Shown one piece after another: positions 1 through 9,842 of a stretch of 64,000 nt of DNA. Under the pieces are notes generated by a model. It was not told the origin of the DNA, searched no databases, and was given only the letters and a program-made list of their open reading frames with translations. A program made the translations under genes and the position numbers. The DNA is from a beta proteobacterium L13 (GTDB lineage Bacteria; Pseudomonadota; Gammaproteobacteria; Burkholderiales; Chromobacteriaceae). The stretch is taken from positions 17,370-81,369 of the forward strand of contig AMYZ01000020.1 of assembly GCA_000335715.1 (NCBI GenBank), in the 5' to 3' direction. Every line of letters starts with the position of its first letter. Position 1 is the first letter of the stretch.

Positions 1-564
1 GTAGTGCTGACACGGGGCAGCGGCCAACGTGGCTACGCCATACCCGCCACGGTACAGCCTACCCGTATTGTTAGTGCTGCCGCCTGGGCGGGTTACCCGG
101 CCGAGCGCGCCGTGCAGGGCATCAGCGTGCGCTGGTGCAGCACGCGGCTGGGCTTGCAGCCCTTGCTGGCAGGGATAAAACACCTGAACCGGCTGGAAAA
201 CGTGCTGGCGCGCAGTGAGTGGGACGATGCGGCCATCGCCGAAGGCCTGATGCTGGACAGCGACGGCACAGTGGTGGAAGGCACCATGAGTAATCTGTTC
301 TGGGTGCGCAACGGCCAGCTGTATACGCCAAAGCTAGACCGCTGCGGCGTGTCTGGTGCCATGCGTGCCTGCGTGATCGACACTGCGCACCAGCTGGGCA
401 TTGCAGTGTGCGAGCAGCGCCTGCTGCCGGCCGAGCTGCTGGCGGCCGACGAGGCTTTTGTCTGCAACAGCCTGGCCGGCATCTGGCCGCTCCGCCAGCT
501 TGGTAACCATACCTGGCAGGCGTGGCCGCTTACCGCCCGCCTGCTGCAGGCGCTGGTTGGCTAA
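1..564 (+). CDS. pabC: Aminodeoxychorismate lyase, 3' part (5' end outside window)
   Basis: PabC converts 4-amino-4-deoxychorismate to p-aminobenzoate and pyruvate in folate synthesis. It is a fold-type IV PLP enzyme. The visible 187 residues carry the family's GIKHLNRLE segment, whose lysine (about visible residue 59) is the expected PLP Schiff-base lysine, followed by EGTMSNLFW and GVSGAMR, which bind cofactor phosphate and substrate in this family. The reading frame is open to base 1, so the start and roughly the first third of the usual ~270 residues lie upstream. No clear terminator separates it from the convergent chemoreceptor gene 100 bp downstream. Confidence 0.9.
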   Translation, partial: VVLTRGSGQRGYAIPATVQPTRIVSAAAWAGYPAERAVQGISVRWCSTRLGLQPLLAGIKHLNRLENVLARSEWDDAAIAEGLMLDSDGTVVEGTMSNLFWVRNGQLYTPKLDRCGVSGAMRACVIDTAHQLGIAVCEQRLLPAELLAADEAFVCNSLAGIWPLRQLGNHTWQAWPLTARLLQALVG

Positions 565-663
565 GTGCTGTGTCGTTAGCCACCGGCTATCAGTTTGCCG
601 GCATGGCTGGCGGGGTTTGACTGCGTGGCAGGACATGCGCGCTTGTCATGGCCAGCTGCCATC

Positions 664-2283
664 CTAGGCCAGCTGGAAGCGCGCCACCATCTGCTGCATG
701 CTGTCGGCCAGCTCGCTGAGCTGGCTGGAAGTGGTGGCCAACTCTTCCACAGTGGCGCTGTTCTCTTCGGCCATTTGCGCTACCTGTTCCATGCTGCGCG
801 CCAGTAGCTGGCTGGCGTCGCGCTGTTCACCCAGCGCCTCGCTGATGGCCGCCACCGATGCGCCTGCCTCGCGGCTGTACTGACGGGCCGACTCGATAGT
901 ATGGCCAGTGTCGCGCGTGGCGTCGTCTGCCCGAACCATCTGTTGTTCGCTGCTGCCCATCTGGTGTTCAACATCGTTTACGCCCTGACGGATGCGGCTG
1001 ATCATGCCGGTGATATCGCCAGTCGCGGTGGCGGTGCGCTCGGCCAGCTTGCGTACTTCGTCCGCCACCACGGCAAAACCACGCCCGGCTTCGCCGGCAC
1101 GCGCGGCTTCGATACTGGCATTCAGCGCCAGCAAGTTGGTCTGGTCGGCCACTTCGCGGATCACCGTGACGATACGGTCGATTTCCTGCACCTCGCGCGT
1201 CAGCTCACCCAGCGCGCTGGCAGTCTGCTGCACGCTGCGGCCAACCTGGCGGACCAGCTGTTGCGAAACCTGTACCGCGCTGACGCCTTGTTCCGCTTGC
1301 TGGCCTGCCTGTTGCGACTGCCGTGCGGCGTCGCCTGCACTATCGGAAACATGGTTGATGCTGACGGTGAGCTCTTCCAGCGTGGCGCTGGCGTCACTGG
1401 TGGCCTCGGCCTGGCGCTGCACGCTCACGGCCACTTGCTCTGACATGCCGGACAGCTCGTGCGAGGCATCGCTGACGGCAAACGACGACTGCCGGATGCT
1501 GCCCAGAGTGTCGGCCAGTTGTTGCCGCATGCTGTCGGTAGCGTGTGCCAGCTGTAGTGTCTCGTCACGGTTGGCCGCGGGCAAGGGCTGGGGGCGTGGG
1601 CGAAGGTCGCCTGCGGCAATGCGCTGTGTTTCGCGCACGATGCTGCGCAGGTGGCCGGACAGCTTGCTGGCAAACAACCAGGCAATAGTGCCACCCAGCA
1701 CTAGCGCGAACAGACCCAGGGTCAGCTGCGTCCACTCTGCGGCGTGGTAGCTGGCGATGGCTTCTTGTTCCGCCCGTGTCATCTCATTGCGCTGCAGGGC
1801 GATGAACTGTTTAAGTGCCCCTGCCAGTGCTTCGGTTTGCGGGTCCAGCCGGCTTTGCAGCCACTGCCCGGCTGCCGGGTCCTGGCTGGCCAGCAGTTTA
1901 TCGAACTGCTGTTGGCTGTCATGCGTGGCTTGCAGCAGCGCCTGTAGCTGCTGTAACTGTTGCTTGCCGGCTGCCTGATGTTCCAGTTGATGCAGTTTGG
2001 CCAGCGTGGCCAGGCTTTGCTGGCGGTGCTGCTGCATTTGCTGCTGTAGCGCGGCGCTTTCCTGCAGGTGGCGGCGGTGCGCCAGCAGGGCGTTGTCCAT
2101 GCTCAGCTGCATCAGCTCGGCCGACAGCACCATTTCCGGGCTGAGGTCTTCTACGATCTCTTCCAGGTCGTGCTCGATGATATTGAGCTTCTGCATCACC
2201 AGTGCCGCCATGATGGCCATGAGCAGCAGGATCACGCCGAATGCGGCAAGCAGCTTTTGTCGAATGGTAAATTGCTGATACAT
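664..2283 (-). CDS. Methyl-accepting chemotaxis protein
   Basis: Transmembrane chemoreceptor that signals to CheA/CheW. It has 539 residues: a first membrane helix at about 10-32, a helical periplasmic sensor rich in Gln/Leu heptads at about 35-185 (four-helix-bundle type), a second membrane helix at about 186-208, a HAMP linker, then the long cytoplasmic coiled coil. The invariant hairpin tip ([20 protein letters not shown], then [17 protein letters not shown]) lies at about 378-415. The start has a good ribosome site (GGGAGG, 7 nt upstream). Ligand unknown. There is no chemotaxis operon nearby, so it is an orphan receptor. A DUS-like copy lies inside the coding region at 1236. Confidence 0.93.
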   Translation of the reverse strand: MYQQFTIRQKLLAAFGVILLLMAIMAALVMQKLNIIEHDLEEIVEDLSPEMVLSAELMQLSMDNALLAHRRHLQESAALQQQMQQHRQQSLATLAKLHQLEHQAAGKQQLQQLQALLQATHDSQQQFDKLLASQDPAAGQWLQSRLDPQTEALAGALKQFIALQRNEMTRAEQEAIASYHAAEWTQLTLGLFALVLGGTIAWLFASKLSGHLRSIVRETQRIAAGDLRPRPQPLPAANRDETLQLAHATDSMRQQLADTLGSIRQSSFAVSDASHELSGMSEQVAVSVQRQAEATSDASATLEELTVSINHVSDSAGDAARQSQQAGQQAEQGVSAVQVSQQLVRQVGRSVQQTASALGELTREVQEIDRIVTVIREVADQTNLLALNASIEAARAGEAGRGFAVVADEVRKLAERTATATGDITGMISRIRQGVNDVEHQMGSSEQQMVRADDATRDTGHTIESARQYSREAGASVAAISEALGEQRDASQLLARSMEQVAQMAEENSATVEELATTSSQLSELADSMQQMVARFQLA

Positions 2284-2356
2284 GGCACACCTCCCTGTAT
2301 CAGGCTAGGTGGCCAAGTTCTTGTTTGCAATGTGCTTATTTAATGAAAGTCCTATT

Positions 2357-2626
2357 TTAAATATCTGTGAAACATTCGGCGTGTCGTGCTACGCCTTGCC
2401 AGCAGGCATCGGCCGCTACGGCGCGGGCTAGTGCCGCGGTCAGTGCGGCCGGGTCTGCCACCGGCTCGTAGATTTCCATCCAGGTGCTCGGGTCGTCGTG
2501 ACGTTGCAACAATCTGCCCTTTATCTGCATTTCTGATTCAATCTGCGCCATTATTTTCCTGGCAGACTGCTCAAAAGACAGAAAATTGCTGTCGATGCGG
2601 TAATAGATGTACAGCGAAGCAGACAT
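2357..2626 (-). CDS. Small DUF4936-like protein
   Basis: Protein of 89 residues beginning MSASLYIYYRID. I chose the ATG at 2626 because AAGAGGTG lies 4-5 nt upstream; an in-frame extension to 2644 has no such site. The sequence is compact and soluble, with conserved-looking YYRID and WMEIYEPV segments that resemble the DUF4936 family of betaproteobacteria. That family assignment is from memory of the pattern and is moderately sure. The gene is divergent from tyrA (57 bp between starts), so the two may share a control region. Function unknown. Confidence 0.65.
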   Translation of the reverse strand: MSASLYIYYRIDSNFLSFEQSARKIMAQIESEMQIKGRLLQRHDDPSTWMEIYEPVADPAALTAALARAVAADACWQGVARHAECFTDI

Positions 2627-2683
2627 GATGCACCTCTTGGGCAAGCGGGAATGCGGTTATGATAACGGCTCTGACACACAGTA

Positions 2684-3589
2684 ATGGGCAATAGCATGCA
2701 GGCGGGTGAGGGCAGATTGACCCTGGTAGTGATAGGCGTGGGCCTGATTGGCGGCTCGTTTGCGCTGGCTTTGCGCCGCGCCGGGCGGGTGGCGAAAGTG
2801 ATCGGGGTAGGGCGCTCTGCGGCCAACCTGCAGCGTGCCATCGAGCTGGGCGTCATCGACGAGGCCAGCCACAGCGCGGCCGAGGCGGTACGCGCGGCCG
2901 ACGTAGTGTTGGTGGCTACACCGGTAGGGCAAATGGGGCGTGTGTTTGCCGAGATCGCCCCGCACTTGCCGCCGCATTGCGTGGTGACCGACGGCGGCAG
3001 TACCAAGAGCGACGTGGTGGCGCTGATGCGTAGCCACCTGCCGGCGCATCTGGCCAGCTGCGTGCCGGCGCACCCGATTGCCGGCTCCGACCTGTCCGGC
3101 GCCGCCGCCGCGCAGTACGGCCTGTACGACAACCGCCGCATCGTGGTGACCCCGCTGCCGGAAACCCGCCCCGCCGCCGCCGCCCTGGTGCGCGAGCTGT
3201 GGCAGGCCTGCGGCGCGCGCGTGTACGAGATGAGCGCCGCCGAGCACGACGCGGTGTTTGCCACCGTCAGCCACCTGCCGCACCTGCTGGCCTTTGCCTA
3301 CGTGGATACCATCGTGGCCAAGGCCGACGCCGCGCGCTGCTTCGATTTTGCCGCCACCGGCTTTCGCGACTTTACCCGTATTGCCGGCAGCCACCCCGAG
3401 ATGTGGCGCGACATCGCACTGGCCAACCGCGACGCGCTGCTGGTGGAGCTGGATGCTTTTCAGGCCACCTTGGCCGCACTGCGCCAGGAGCTGGTAGCCG
3501 GCGACGCCGAGGCCATGACCACGCGCTTCGAGCGTGCCCGCGAAGCCCGCCAGCAATGGCAGCAACACTTCAACCGGGGCAACGCATGA
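2684..3589 (+). CDS. tyrA: Prephenate/arogenate dehydrogenase
   Basis: Oxidatively decarboxylates prephenate (or arogenate) with NAD(P)+ in tyrosine synthesis. It has 301 residues. The dinucleotide-binding motif GVGLIGGS is at residues 18-25; the prephenate-dehydrogenase signature follows with [11 protein letters not shown] and the active-site segment [12 protein letters not shown]. The C-terminal helical dimerisation domain carries [20 protein letters not shown]. No fused chorismate mutase or ACT domain is present. The start at 2684 is the longest ATG; 2696 is an alternative. It overlaps the next gene by ATGA, so the two are translationally coupled. A DUS-like copy lies at 2818. Confidence 0.93.
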   Translation: MGNSMQAGEGRLTLVVIGVGLIGGSFALALRRAGRVAKVIGVGRSAANLQRAIELGVIDEASHSAAEAVRAADVVLVATPVGQMGRVFAEIAPHLPPHCVVTDGGSTKSDVVALMRSHLPAHLASCVPAHPIAGSDLSGAAAAQYGLYDNRRIVVTPLPETRPAAAALVRELWQACGARVYEMSAAEHDAVFATVSHLPHLLAFAYVDTIVAKADAARCFDFAATGFRDFTRIAGSHPEMWRDIALANRDALLVELDAFQATLAALRQELVAGDAEAMTTRFERAREARQQWQQHFNRGNA

Positions 3590-4044
3590 CGATCTGGGTA
3601 GATGCCGATGCTTGTCCGGCGGTGATCAAGGAGATTCTGTTTCGCGCCGCGGATCGAACCGCCACGCCGACGGTGCTGGTGGCCAATCAGCTGCTGCGCG
3701 TGCCGCCGTCGCCGCACATCCGCGCTGTGCAAGTACCGGCCGGTTTCGACGTAGCCGATAACCACATTGCGCAGCAGGCGCAGCCGGGCGATATCGTGGT
3801 GACCGCCGATATCCCGCTGGCAGCGCAAGTGGTGGCCAAAGGCGCGCTGGCGCTGAACCCGCGCGGCGAGCTGTACAGCGATGCCACCATCCGCGAGGCG
3901 CTGGCGCTGCGCAATTTCATGACCGAGCTGCGCGACAGCGGCGTGCAGACCGGCGGCCCGGCCGCGTTCAGCCAGCGCGACCGCCAAGCCTTTGGCGCCC
4001 AGCTGGACAAGCTGCTGCAAAGGTTGGCCGCAGGCCGCCGCTAA
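3586..4044 (+). CDS. YaiI/YqxD family protein (UPF0178, DUF188)
   Basis: Protein of 152 residues starting [18 protein letters not shown], the characteristic N-terminus of the UPF0178 family, followed by [12 protein letters not shown] and the C-terminal [18 protein letters not shown] segment. The acidic DADACP and TADIPLA motifs suggest a PIN/NYN-like nuclease fold, though the cellular role is not established. Its ATG overlaps the tyrA stop codon by 4 nt. The last residues (RLAAGRR) are encoded across a DUS-like copy at 4023. Family length is typically about 150, so it appears intact. Confidence 0.9.
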   Translation: MTIWVDADACPAVIKEILFRAADRTATPTVLVANQLLRVPPSPHIRAVQVPAGFDVADNHIAQQAQPGDIVVTADIPLAAQVVAKGALALNPRGELYSDATIREALALRNFMTELRDSGVQTGGPAAFSQRDRQAFGAQLDKLLQRLAAGRR

Positions 4045-4053
4045 GCCCGCATT

Positions 4054-4650
4054 GTGCAAGCTATCGATTCCCTGTTTTTACCCACCACGCTTGCCGGCTT
4101 GAATGTATTGCCTTTGCAAGCAGCCGATATCGCGCAGCTGCAGGCGTTCTATGCGGCCAACCCGCTGTATTTCGAGGCCACAGGCGGCGAGCCGGCGCAG
4201 CCTGGTGATGCCGAGGCCGACTTTCATGCCAGGCCACCGCCCGACATGCCGTACCGGCAGCGCCGGCTACTGGCGCTGTGTGACGAGCACGGGCAATGGC
4301 AGGCGGTTGTCGAGGTCATTGCCGGGCTGCTGCTACCGCAGGCGTGGCATATCGCGCTGTTTATGGTGGATGCGCGCCATCACAGCCAGGGCTTGGCTGC
4401 GCAGCTGTATGCCGCGCTGGAGGCGTGGACGCTGGCCAGTGGTGCGCACTGGCTGCGGCTGGGCGTGGTGGTGGGGCACACCCGTGCCGAGCGCTTCTGG
4501 CTGCGGCAGGGTTTTGTTGAAGTCACACAGCGCCACGCTGTGCAGATGGGGCAGCGCAGTAACAGCTTGCGGGTGATGGTGAAGCCACTGCGCAGCAGTG
4601 TGGCGGCCTATCTGCAGCAGGTGCCGCGCGACCGGCCGCCTCAGGCCTGA
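4054..4650 (+). CDS. GNAT family N-acetyltransferase
   Basis: Protein of 198 residues with a GTG start 9 bp after the preceding gene. The centre has the GNAT strand-helix core: HIALFMVDARHHSQGLAAQLYAALEAW matches motif A (an R/Q-x-x-G-x-G/A acetyl-CoA loop, here HHSQGLA), and VGHTRAERFWLRQGFVEV is the usual C-terminal motif B region. The acceptor substrate cannot be read from sequence. It is probably co-transcribed with tyrA and the YaiI-type gene. It ends convergently, overlapping the MazG-like gene's 3' end by 10 bp, which is unusual and leaves no room for a terminator. Confidence 0.8.
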   Translation: MQAIDSLFLPTTLAGLNVLPLQAADIAQLQAFYAANPLYFEATGGEPAQPGDAEADFHARPPPDMPYRQRRLLALCDEHGQWQAVVEVIAGLLLPQAWHIALFMVDARHHSQGLAAQLYAALEAWTLASGAHWLRLGVVVGHTRAERFWLRQGFVEVTQRHAVQMGQRSNSLRVMVKPLRSSVAAYLQQVPRDRPPQA

Positions 4651-5063
4651 GACGCCGCGCGGATCACGCCGACTTTGTCGGCCGGCTGCCAGCCTGCCGG
4701 TTTCAGTATCTTGCCGTCGGCGCGGCGCAGCACCTGCCCGTCCACACACTTGGCCAGGTTGGCCGCATGAATGGCGTCGAACATCGCCTGCAGCGGCAAG
4801 CCCTGCGACAACAGCAGCCCGCACAGCACATTCAGCACGTCTACCCCCTCGGCGGCCAGCTCGGCTTGTAGCTGCTGCTGCGTAGTGACATCCGCGTGTG
4901 GCATGGCTTGATAGTTGGCCAGCGCGCTCTGGAACTCCTGCCACTCCTCTTGCAGCATGGTTTGCCACATGGCCAGCGCTTGCGGCTGGTAGTTTGGGGA
5001 GGCGGGGACGGCCATGTCGAAACGCTGCATGAAGTCGCGGCGCACGATAAACGGGTTATTCAT
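4641..5063 (-). CDS. MazG / PRA-PH-like nucleotide pyrophosphohydrolase
   Basis: Protein of 140 residues with the all-alpha NTP-pyrophosphohydrolase pattern: EEWQEF (about residues 39-44) supplies the EExxE-type Mg2+ acidic residues, and AEGVDVLNVLCG (about 70-81) supplies the E-x-x-D helix. The C-terminus (NLAKCVDGQVLRRADGKILKPAGW) resembles phosphoribosyl-ATP pyrophosphatase-like house-cleaning enzymes. It probably hydrolyses a nucleoside triphosphate to the monophosphate; the substrate is not predictable. The gene follows aroA on the minus strand but is separated from it by the aroA terminator. A DUS-like copy at 4758 encodes the Ala-Ala-Asn of HAANLAKC. Confidence 0.75.
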   Translation of the reverse strand: MNNPFIVRRDFMQRFDMAVPASPNYQPQALAMWQTMLQEEWQEFQSALANYQAMPHADVTTQQQLQAELAAEGVDVLNVLCGLLLSQGLPLQAMFDAIHAANLAKCVDGQVLRRADGKILKPAGWQPADKVGVIRAASQA

Positions 5064-5137
5064 TATCTTGTGCCTTGTTGTTTTATTGGTGGCATATTTT
5101 GTGTTTTTTGATGGTTCGCTGGCAAGGCGTAGCGCAT

Positions 5138-5167
5138 GAAAAAACCGCTGCGGCGAAGCAGCGGTTT
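5138..5167 (-). terminator. Rho-independent terminator after aroA
   Basis: A 10-bp stem (AAACCGCTGC, 5142-5151, with GCAGCGGTTT, 5158-5167) with loop GGCGAA. Read on the minus strand it runs into TTTTTTC directly after the stem, 22 bp beyond the aroA stop. Confidence 0.9.
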
Positions 5168-5189
5168 GGGGGTGGCGGCTGGGGCGGCC

Positions 5190-6482
5190 TCAGCCTGCGG
5201 CCAACTTGCCCAGTACCTCAAAGTAGTCGGGGAAGGTCTTGGCCACGCATTTCGGGTCGTTGATCACCACCGGGGTGCGCAGCAGCGCCACCAGCGAGAA
5301 GCACATCGCCATGCGGTGGTCGTCGTAGGTGTCGATTTCGGCATTGGCGGTGAGCTGCGCCGGTGGCGTCACGCTGATGCTGTCCTGCGTTTCCACCACG
5401 CTGGCGCCCACTTTGCGCAGCTCGGTGGCCATCGCCGCCAGGCGGTCGGTTTCCTTCACGCGCCAGCTTTCCACGTTGCGGATGGTGGTGGTGCCGTTGG
5501 CGGCCAGCGCGGCCACGGCGATGGTCATCGCCGCATCCGGAATGTGGTTGAGGTCCACGTCGATGGCCTGCAGGCCGCCGGCGGGGGCGCTGGCTTCGAT
5601 CCAGTTGTCGCCCATGGTGATCCGGGCGCCCATCAGCGCCAGTGCGTCGGCAAACTTCACGTCGCCCTGGATGCTGCTGCGGCCAACCCCCTCCACGCGC
5701 ACCGGGCCGCCGGCCAGCGCGCCAGCCGCCAGGAAGTAGGACGCGCTGGAGGCATCGCCTTCCACGTGAATGTCGCCAGGGCTGGTGTAACGTTGGCCGC
5801 GTGCGATGGTAAAGCGCTGCCAGCCGTCGCGCTGCACCTGCACGCCAAAGCGCGCCATCAGGTTCAACGTGATTTCGATATACGGTTTGGAAATCAGCTC
5901 GCCGACCACTTCGATGGTGACGTCCTCGCCGGTGAGCGGCAGCGCCATCAGCAGGGCGGTGAGGAACTGGCTGGACACATTGCCCTTCACCGGGATGACC
6001 TGGCCGGCGTTCAGGCTGGCCGGCTTGATCTGCAGCGGCGGGTAGCCGTCGTTGCCCAGGTAGTCGATATCGGCACCGGCCACGCGCAGCGCGTCTACCA
6101 GGTCGCCAATCGGGCGTTCGTGCATGCGCGGTACGCCGTGCAGGTGGTAGCGGCCCTGCATCAGCGCCAACGCGGCGGTGAGCGGGCGAAAAGCCGTGCC
6201 AGCGTTACCTAGGAACAGGTCGGCGTCTTTCACACTAAAGGCACCGCCGGTGCCGTGCACCAGGAAGTCGCGGCTATCGCCTTGCTGCTCGACGCGCACG
6301 CCCAGTGTGGCGAGTGCTTCCAGCATGCGGCGGATGTCATCGGAGTCCAGCAGGTCGCGCACCAGCGTGCTGCCTGCGGCCAGTGCGGCCAACAGCAGGG
6401 TGCGGTTGGAAATGCTCTTGGAGCCGGGCAGTTTGATGCGGCCGGCCAGCGGGCCGATAGGCTGTAGGTGTAGTTGTTCCAT
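5190..6482 (-). CDS. aroA: 3-phosphoshikimate 1-carboxyvinyltransferase (EPSP synthase)
   Basis: Transfers enolpyruvate from PEP to shikimate 3-phosphate in the chorismate pathway. It has 430 residues from [10 protein letters not shown]; the open frame extends upstream, but this ATG gives the canonical N-terminus. [17 protein letters not shown] (from about residue 18) is the substrate-binding signature, [14 protein letters not shown] (about 88-101) is the [12 protein letters not shown]-binding region, and [25 protein letters not shown] and [10 protein letters not shown] complete the conserved sites. The GNAGTA loop keeps Gly, as in class I enzymes. Divergent from cmk. Its C-terminal LAAG is encoded by a DUS-like copy at 5196; others lie at 5678 and 6384. 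Confidence 0.96.
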   Translation of the reverse strand: MEQLHLQPIGPLAGRIKLPGSKSISNRTLLLAALAAGSTLVRDLLDSDDIRRMLEALATLGVRVEQQGDSRDFLVHGTGGAFSVKDADLFLGNAGTAFRPLTAALALMQGRYHLHGVPRMHERPIGDLVDALRVAGADIDYLGNDGYPPLQIKPASLNAGQVIPVKGNVSSQFLTALLMALPLTGEDVTIEVVGELISKPYIEITLNLMARFGVQVQRDGWQRFTIARGQRYTSPGDIHVEGDASSASYFLAAGALAGGPVRVEGVGRSSIQGDVKFADALALMGARITMGDNWIEASAPAGGLQAIDVDLNHIPDAAMTIAVAALAANGTTTIRNVESWRVKETDRLAAMATELRKVGASVVETQDSISVTPPAQLTANAEIDTYDDHRMAMCFSLVALLRTPVVINDPKCVAKTFPDYFEVLGKLAAG

Positions 6483-6626
6483 GATGTTCTTGTCTGTTTT
6501 GCTGCAGGGCAGGGCCCTGCCGGGTGATCTCGGCAACGACTGTACCCGTATTGTGCGCTGCCACGCAAACGCCTCTTTTTGTACCGCTTGCGCTACAATT
6601 GCCGGTTTTGATTCAAGGTCTTCGCC

Positions 6627-7301
6627 ATGCCTACGCTCAAACCCGTCATTACCATCGACGGCCCTTCCGCTTCCGGCAAGGGCACCGTGGCTGCCCTGGT
6701 GGCACAGCAGCTGGGGCTGCATTATCTGGATTCCGGCGCCCTGTACCGCCTGACGGCGCTGTACGCGTTGCGTGAAGGCGTTAGCTGGGAAGACGAGCAG
6801 AACGTGGCGCGCCTGGCAGCCCAGCTGCCGGCGTCTTTTCACGACGATAAAGCCTGGCTGGGCGAAGCCGATGTGAGTGCCGCCATTCGCGCCGAAGATA
6901 TCGGCATGGGTGCCTCGAAAGTGGCCGCGCTGCCGGCTGTGCGTGCCGCGCTGCTGACCCGTCAACGCGATTTTCTGGTGCCACCAGGCCTGGTGGCCGA
7001 CGGCCGCGATATGGGCTCGGTGGTGTTTCCGCGTGCGGAATTGAAGGTTTTTCTGACCGCATCAGCCGAAGTCCGCGCCGAACGGCGCTATAAGCAGTTG
7101 ATCGCAAAAGGGGAATCTGCTAACCTCGTTCAGATTCAGCAGGATATTTCCGATCGTGACGCGCGCGACGCGGCACGGGCGGTTGCCCCGCTAAGACAAG
7201 AGCCGGATGCCCACTTGCTGGACACCTCGGACCTGACCATCGAACAAGCGGTGGCGCAGGTACTGTCGTGGTTCGACAAGGCCCGTGGCACCGGCCATTA
7301 A
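6627..7301 (+). CDS. cmk: Cytidylate kinase
   Basis: Phosphorylates CMP and dCMP with ATP. It has 224 residues, usual for the family. The P-loop GPSASGKGT is at residues 12-20, followed by [17 protein letters not shown], the CMP-binding insert region, [21 protein letters not shown], and the lid segment with [14 protein letters not shown]. The ATG start follows a TACAAT hexamer at 6594 that could be a -10, but I see no good -35. The gene is immediately upstream of rpsA, a conserved proteobacterial order in which cmk and rpsA are often co-transcribed. A 93-bp gap before rpsA leaves room for a separate rpsA promoter. Confidence 0.96.
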   Translation: MPTLKPVITIDGPSASGKGTVAALVAQQLGLHYLDSGALYRLTALYALREGVSWEDEQNVARLAAQLPASFHDDKAWLGEADVSAAIRAEDIGMGASKVAALPAVRAALLTRQRDFLVPPGLVADGRDMGSVVFPRAELKVFLTASAEVRAERRYKQLIAKGESANLVQIQQDISDRDARDAARAVAPLRQEPDAHLLDTSDLTIEQAVAQVLSWFDKARGTGH

Positions 7302-7394
7302 TTTTTTGTAAGCCGCCGTTTGTCATACCTTGCGCTGACGGCGTATGAAAAACCTAACCCCGCGTGACGCAAGGCATGCCTGAGAGTACATCTG

Positions 7395-9092
7395 ATGACT
7401 ACCCTCGTTATGGATAGCTTCGCCGCCCTGTTCGAAGAGAGCCTGGCTCTGCAAGAAATGCGTGCTGGTGAAGTAATCACCGCTGAAGTCGTTGGCATCG
7501 ATTCCAACTTCGTGACCGTTAACGCCGGCCTGAAGTCCGAATCCCTGATCCCGGTTGAAGAGTTCAAGAACGACAACGGCCAAGTTGAAGTTGCCATCGG
7601 CGATTTCGTTACTGTTGCGATCGACTCCCTGGAAAACGGCTTTGGCGAAACCAAGCTCTCCCGTGAAAAAGCCAAACGTCTGGCTGCATGGGTTGACCTG
7701 GAAGAGGCTCTGGAAGCTGGCAAGATCCTGTCCGGCGTTATCAGCGGCAAAGTCAAAGGTGGCCTGACCGTTATGGTTAACGGCATCCGCGCCTTCCTGC
7801 CGGGTTCCCTGGTTGACGTACGTCCGGTGAAAGACACCACTCCGTACGAAGGCAAGGAAGTTGAGTTCAAGGTTATCAAACTGGACCGCAAGCGTAACAA
7901 CGTTGTTGTTTCCCGCCGCGCTGTTCTGGAAGAAACCCTGGGCGAAGAGCGCAAAGCGCTGCTGGAAACCCTGCGTGAAGGTGCCATCATCAAAGGTATC
8001 GTCAAGAACATCACCGACTACGGTGCGTTCGTTGACCTGGGCGGTATCGATGGTCTGCTGCACATTACCGACCTGGCTTGGCGTCGTGTTAAGCACCCGT
8101 CCGAAGTTCTGGCAGTTGGCGACGAAGTAGAAGCCAAAGTCCTGAAGTTCGATCAGGAGAAGAACCGCGTATCCCTGGGTCTGAAGCAACTGGGCGAAGA
8201 TCCGTGGGTGGGCCTGTCCCGTCGTTACCCGTCCGGCACCCGTCTGTTCGGCAAGGTAACCAACCTGACCGACTACGGCGCGTTCGTGGAAATCGAACAA
8301 GGCATCGAAGGCCTGGTACACGTGTCCGAAATGGACTGGACCAACAAGAACGTACACCCGTCCAAGGTTGTTCAGGTTGGCGACGAAGTAGAAGTGATGA
8401 TCCTGGAAATCGACGAAGACCGTCGTCGTATCAGCCTGGGCATGAAACAGTGCCAGGCTAACCCATGGAACGAGTTCGCTGACAACTTCAAGAAAGGCGA
8501 CAAGCTGAAAGGCGCGATCAAGTCGATCACCGATTTCGGCGTGTTCGTTGGCCTGCCTGGCGGTATCGACGGCCTGGTACACCTGTCCGACCTGTCCTGG
8601 AACGAAACCGGCGAAGACGCTGTGCGCAAGTTCAAGAAGGGTGACGAGGTTGAAGCCATCGTTCTGTCCATCGACGTGGAAAAAGAGCGTATCTCCCTGG
8701 GCATCAAACAGCTGGAAGGCGATCCGTTCAACAACTACGTAGCCATGAACGACAAAGGCGCGCTGGTTAAAGGTACCGTGAAGACCGTTGACGCCAAAGG
8801 CGCCGCCGTGACTCTGGACACCGACGTTGAAGGCTACCTGCGTGCTTCCGAACTGTCCCGCGACCGCGTTGAAGACGCTCGCTCGGTTCTGAAAGAAGGC
8901 GACGAAGTTGAGGCTGTGATCATTGCTGTTGATCGCAAGTCCCGCGCTATCAGCCTGTCTATCAAAGCCAAGGACGCACAGGAAGAGAAAGCTGCCATGT
9001 CCGCTATCGGCGCTGGTGACTCCAACGTGTCCGCTGGTACCACCAGCCTGGGCGCGCTGCTGAAAGCTAAACTGTCCGGCGGCAACGAATAA
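7395..9092 (+). CDS. rpsA: 30S ribosomal protein S1
   Basis: S1 helps mRNA bind the 30S subunit. It has 565 residues, close to the E. coli length of 557. It is a string of six S1/OB-fold repeats; repeats 3-6 are easy to see from the recurring pattern [18 protein letters not shown] (third), [19 protein letters not shown] (fourth) and [19 protein letters not shown] (fifth), each followed by GDEVEA...V and ISLG.KQ. Codon use shifts to GTT, GCT, CTG and AAC compared with neighbours, as expected for a very highly expressed gene. No DUS-like motif falls in the gene. It is followed 9 bp later by ihfB. Confidence 0.98.
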   Translation: MTTLVMDSFAALFEESLALQEMRAGEVITAEVVGIDSNFVTVNAGLKSESLIPVEEFKNDNGQVEVAIGDFVTVAIDSLENGFGETKLSREKAKRLAAWVDLEEALEAGKILSGVISGKVKGGLTVMVNGIRAFLPGSLVDVRPVKDTTPYEGKEVEFKVIKLDRKRNNVVVSRRAVLEETLGEERKALLETLREGAIIKGIVKNITDYGAFVDLGGIDGLLHITDLAWRRVKHPSEVLAVGDEVEAKVLKFDQEKNRVSLGLKQLGEDPWVGLSRRYPSGTRLFGKVTNLTDYGAFVEIEQGIEGLVHVSEMDWTNKNVHPSKVVQVGDEVEVMILEIDEDRRRISLGMKQCQANPWNEFADNFKKGDKLKGAIKSITDFGVFVGLPGGIDGLVHLSDLSWNETGEDAVRKFKKGDEVEAIVLSIDVEKERISLGIKQLEGDPFNNYVAMNDKGALVKGTVKTVDAKGAAVTLDTDVEGYLRASELSRDRVEDARSVLKEGDEVEAVIIAVDRKSRAISLSIKAKDAQEEKAAMSAIGAGDSNVSAGTTSLGALLKAKLSGGNE

Positions 9093-9101
9093 GTGATGGA
9101 C

Positions 9102-9395
9102 ATGACCAAATCTGAGCTTATAGCGAGGCTTGCCGAGCGTTATCCTCAGTTGGTCGCCAAAGATGCTGAGCTGGCTGTTAAAACCATTCTGGATGCAATG
9201 GCCAGCAGCTTGGCAAAAGGGCAGCGGATCGAAATCCGCGGTTTTGGTAGCTTCGACCTGAACTACCGTCCGCCGCGGATGGGCCGCAATCCCAAGTCTG
9301 GCTCCAGCGTTGTCGTTCCTGAGAAATACGTGCCTCACTTCAAGGCAGGTAAAGAACTGAGAGAGCGGGTTGATCTGACCGGTTCGAACGACTAA
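9102..9395 (+). CDS. ihfB: Integration host factor subunit beta
   Basis: DNA-bending partner of IHF-alpha. It has 97 residues from [10 protein letters not shown], the canonical start; in-frame GTG 9093 and ATG 9096 are possible but add only MMD or MD. The HU/IHF signature is present: [26 protein letters not shown] contains the GFGSF turn and the beta arm with the RxGRNPKxG tip whose proline intercalates into the minor groove. The start lies 9 bp after the rpsA stop, so it is very likely co-transcribed with rpsA. A strong terminator follows 22 bp downstream. Confidence 0.95.
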   Translation: MTKSELIARLAERYPQLVAKDAELAVKTILDAMASSLAKGQRIEIRGFGSFDLNYRPPRMGRNPKSGSSVVVPEKYVPHFKAGKELRERVDLTGSND

Positions 9396-9416
9396 GCAGT
9401 TTTTTTGCCTGTCCCA

Positions 9417-9448
9417 AAGCGCCGCAGCTTGTCTGCGGCGCTTTTTTT
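9417..9448 (+). terminator. Rho-independent terminator after ihfB
   Basis: Perfect 10-bp stem AGCGCCGCAG / CTGCGGCGCT (9417-9426, 9432-9441), loop CTTGT, followed by seven T residues. It closes the rpsA-ihfB unit. Confidence 0.95.
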
Positions 9449-9505
9449 ATCTGCGCTTTACTTGGGAGGGGTGTCGCTTTCGTTTAAACTTGCAGCATTG
9501 CGACG

Positions 9506-9811
9506 ATGCGAAAGCCCCCGATGCGTTATCTCTTCCGCTTGTTTGAGCTGCTCGTACTGGTGTTGTTGATTGCCGTTACCGTGCAAAACAGCGCTGTAGT
9601 GGAATTCAAGCTGTTCTTTGGCCAGACCTGGCAAGCCCCGCTGATCCTGCTGTTGCTGATCTTCTTTGTGGCCGGTGCCCTGATTGGCCTGGTGGCTACC
9701 TTTGCCTACTCTTTGCGCGTACGCCGCGAGCTGTCGCAGCTCAAGAAAGAGCTGCGCTCGCGCCAGAGCAGCAAAGTGCTTGTCGACCCCAGCGATGCCC
9801 TGGCTGACTAA
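9506..9811 (+). CDS. lapA: LapA family inner-membrane protein (DUF1049)
   Basis: Small inner-membrane protein of 101 residues (96 if it begins at the second ATG, 9521). Two hydrophobic helices are evident at about 10-28 (LFELLVLVLLIAVTVQNS) and 45-69, separated by the VQNSAVVEFKLFF hairpin typical of LapA/YciS. A basic coiled-coil tail (RRELSQLKKELRSRQ) follows. It lies directly upstream of lapB, as in E. coli, where LapA and LapB act together at the inner membrane in controlling LpxC proteolysis and lipopolysaccharide assembly. Confidence 0.88.
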   Translation: MRKPPMRYLFRLFELLVLVLLIAVTVQNSAVVEFKLFFGQTWQAPLILLLLIFFVAGALIGLVATFAYSLRVRRELSQLKKELRSRQSSKVLVDPSDALAD

Positions 9812-9842
9812 GCCGTCCTGTTTTTTGCTCCGAGGTTGAATT

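Noticed and set aside
7323..9338. 671-residue open frame antisense to rpsA and ihfB
   Set aside because: It mirrors the codon pattern of rpsA/ihfB, lacks a ribosome site, and its protein is low-complexity (repeated FH/QV patterns); a shadow of biased codon use.
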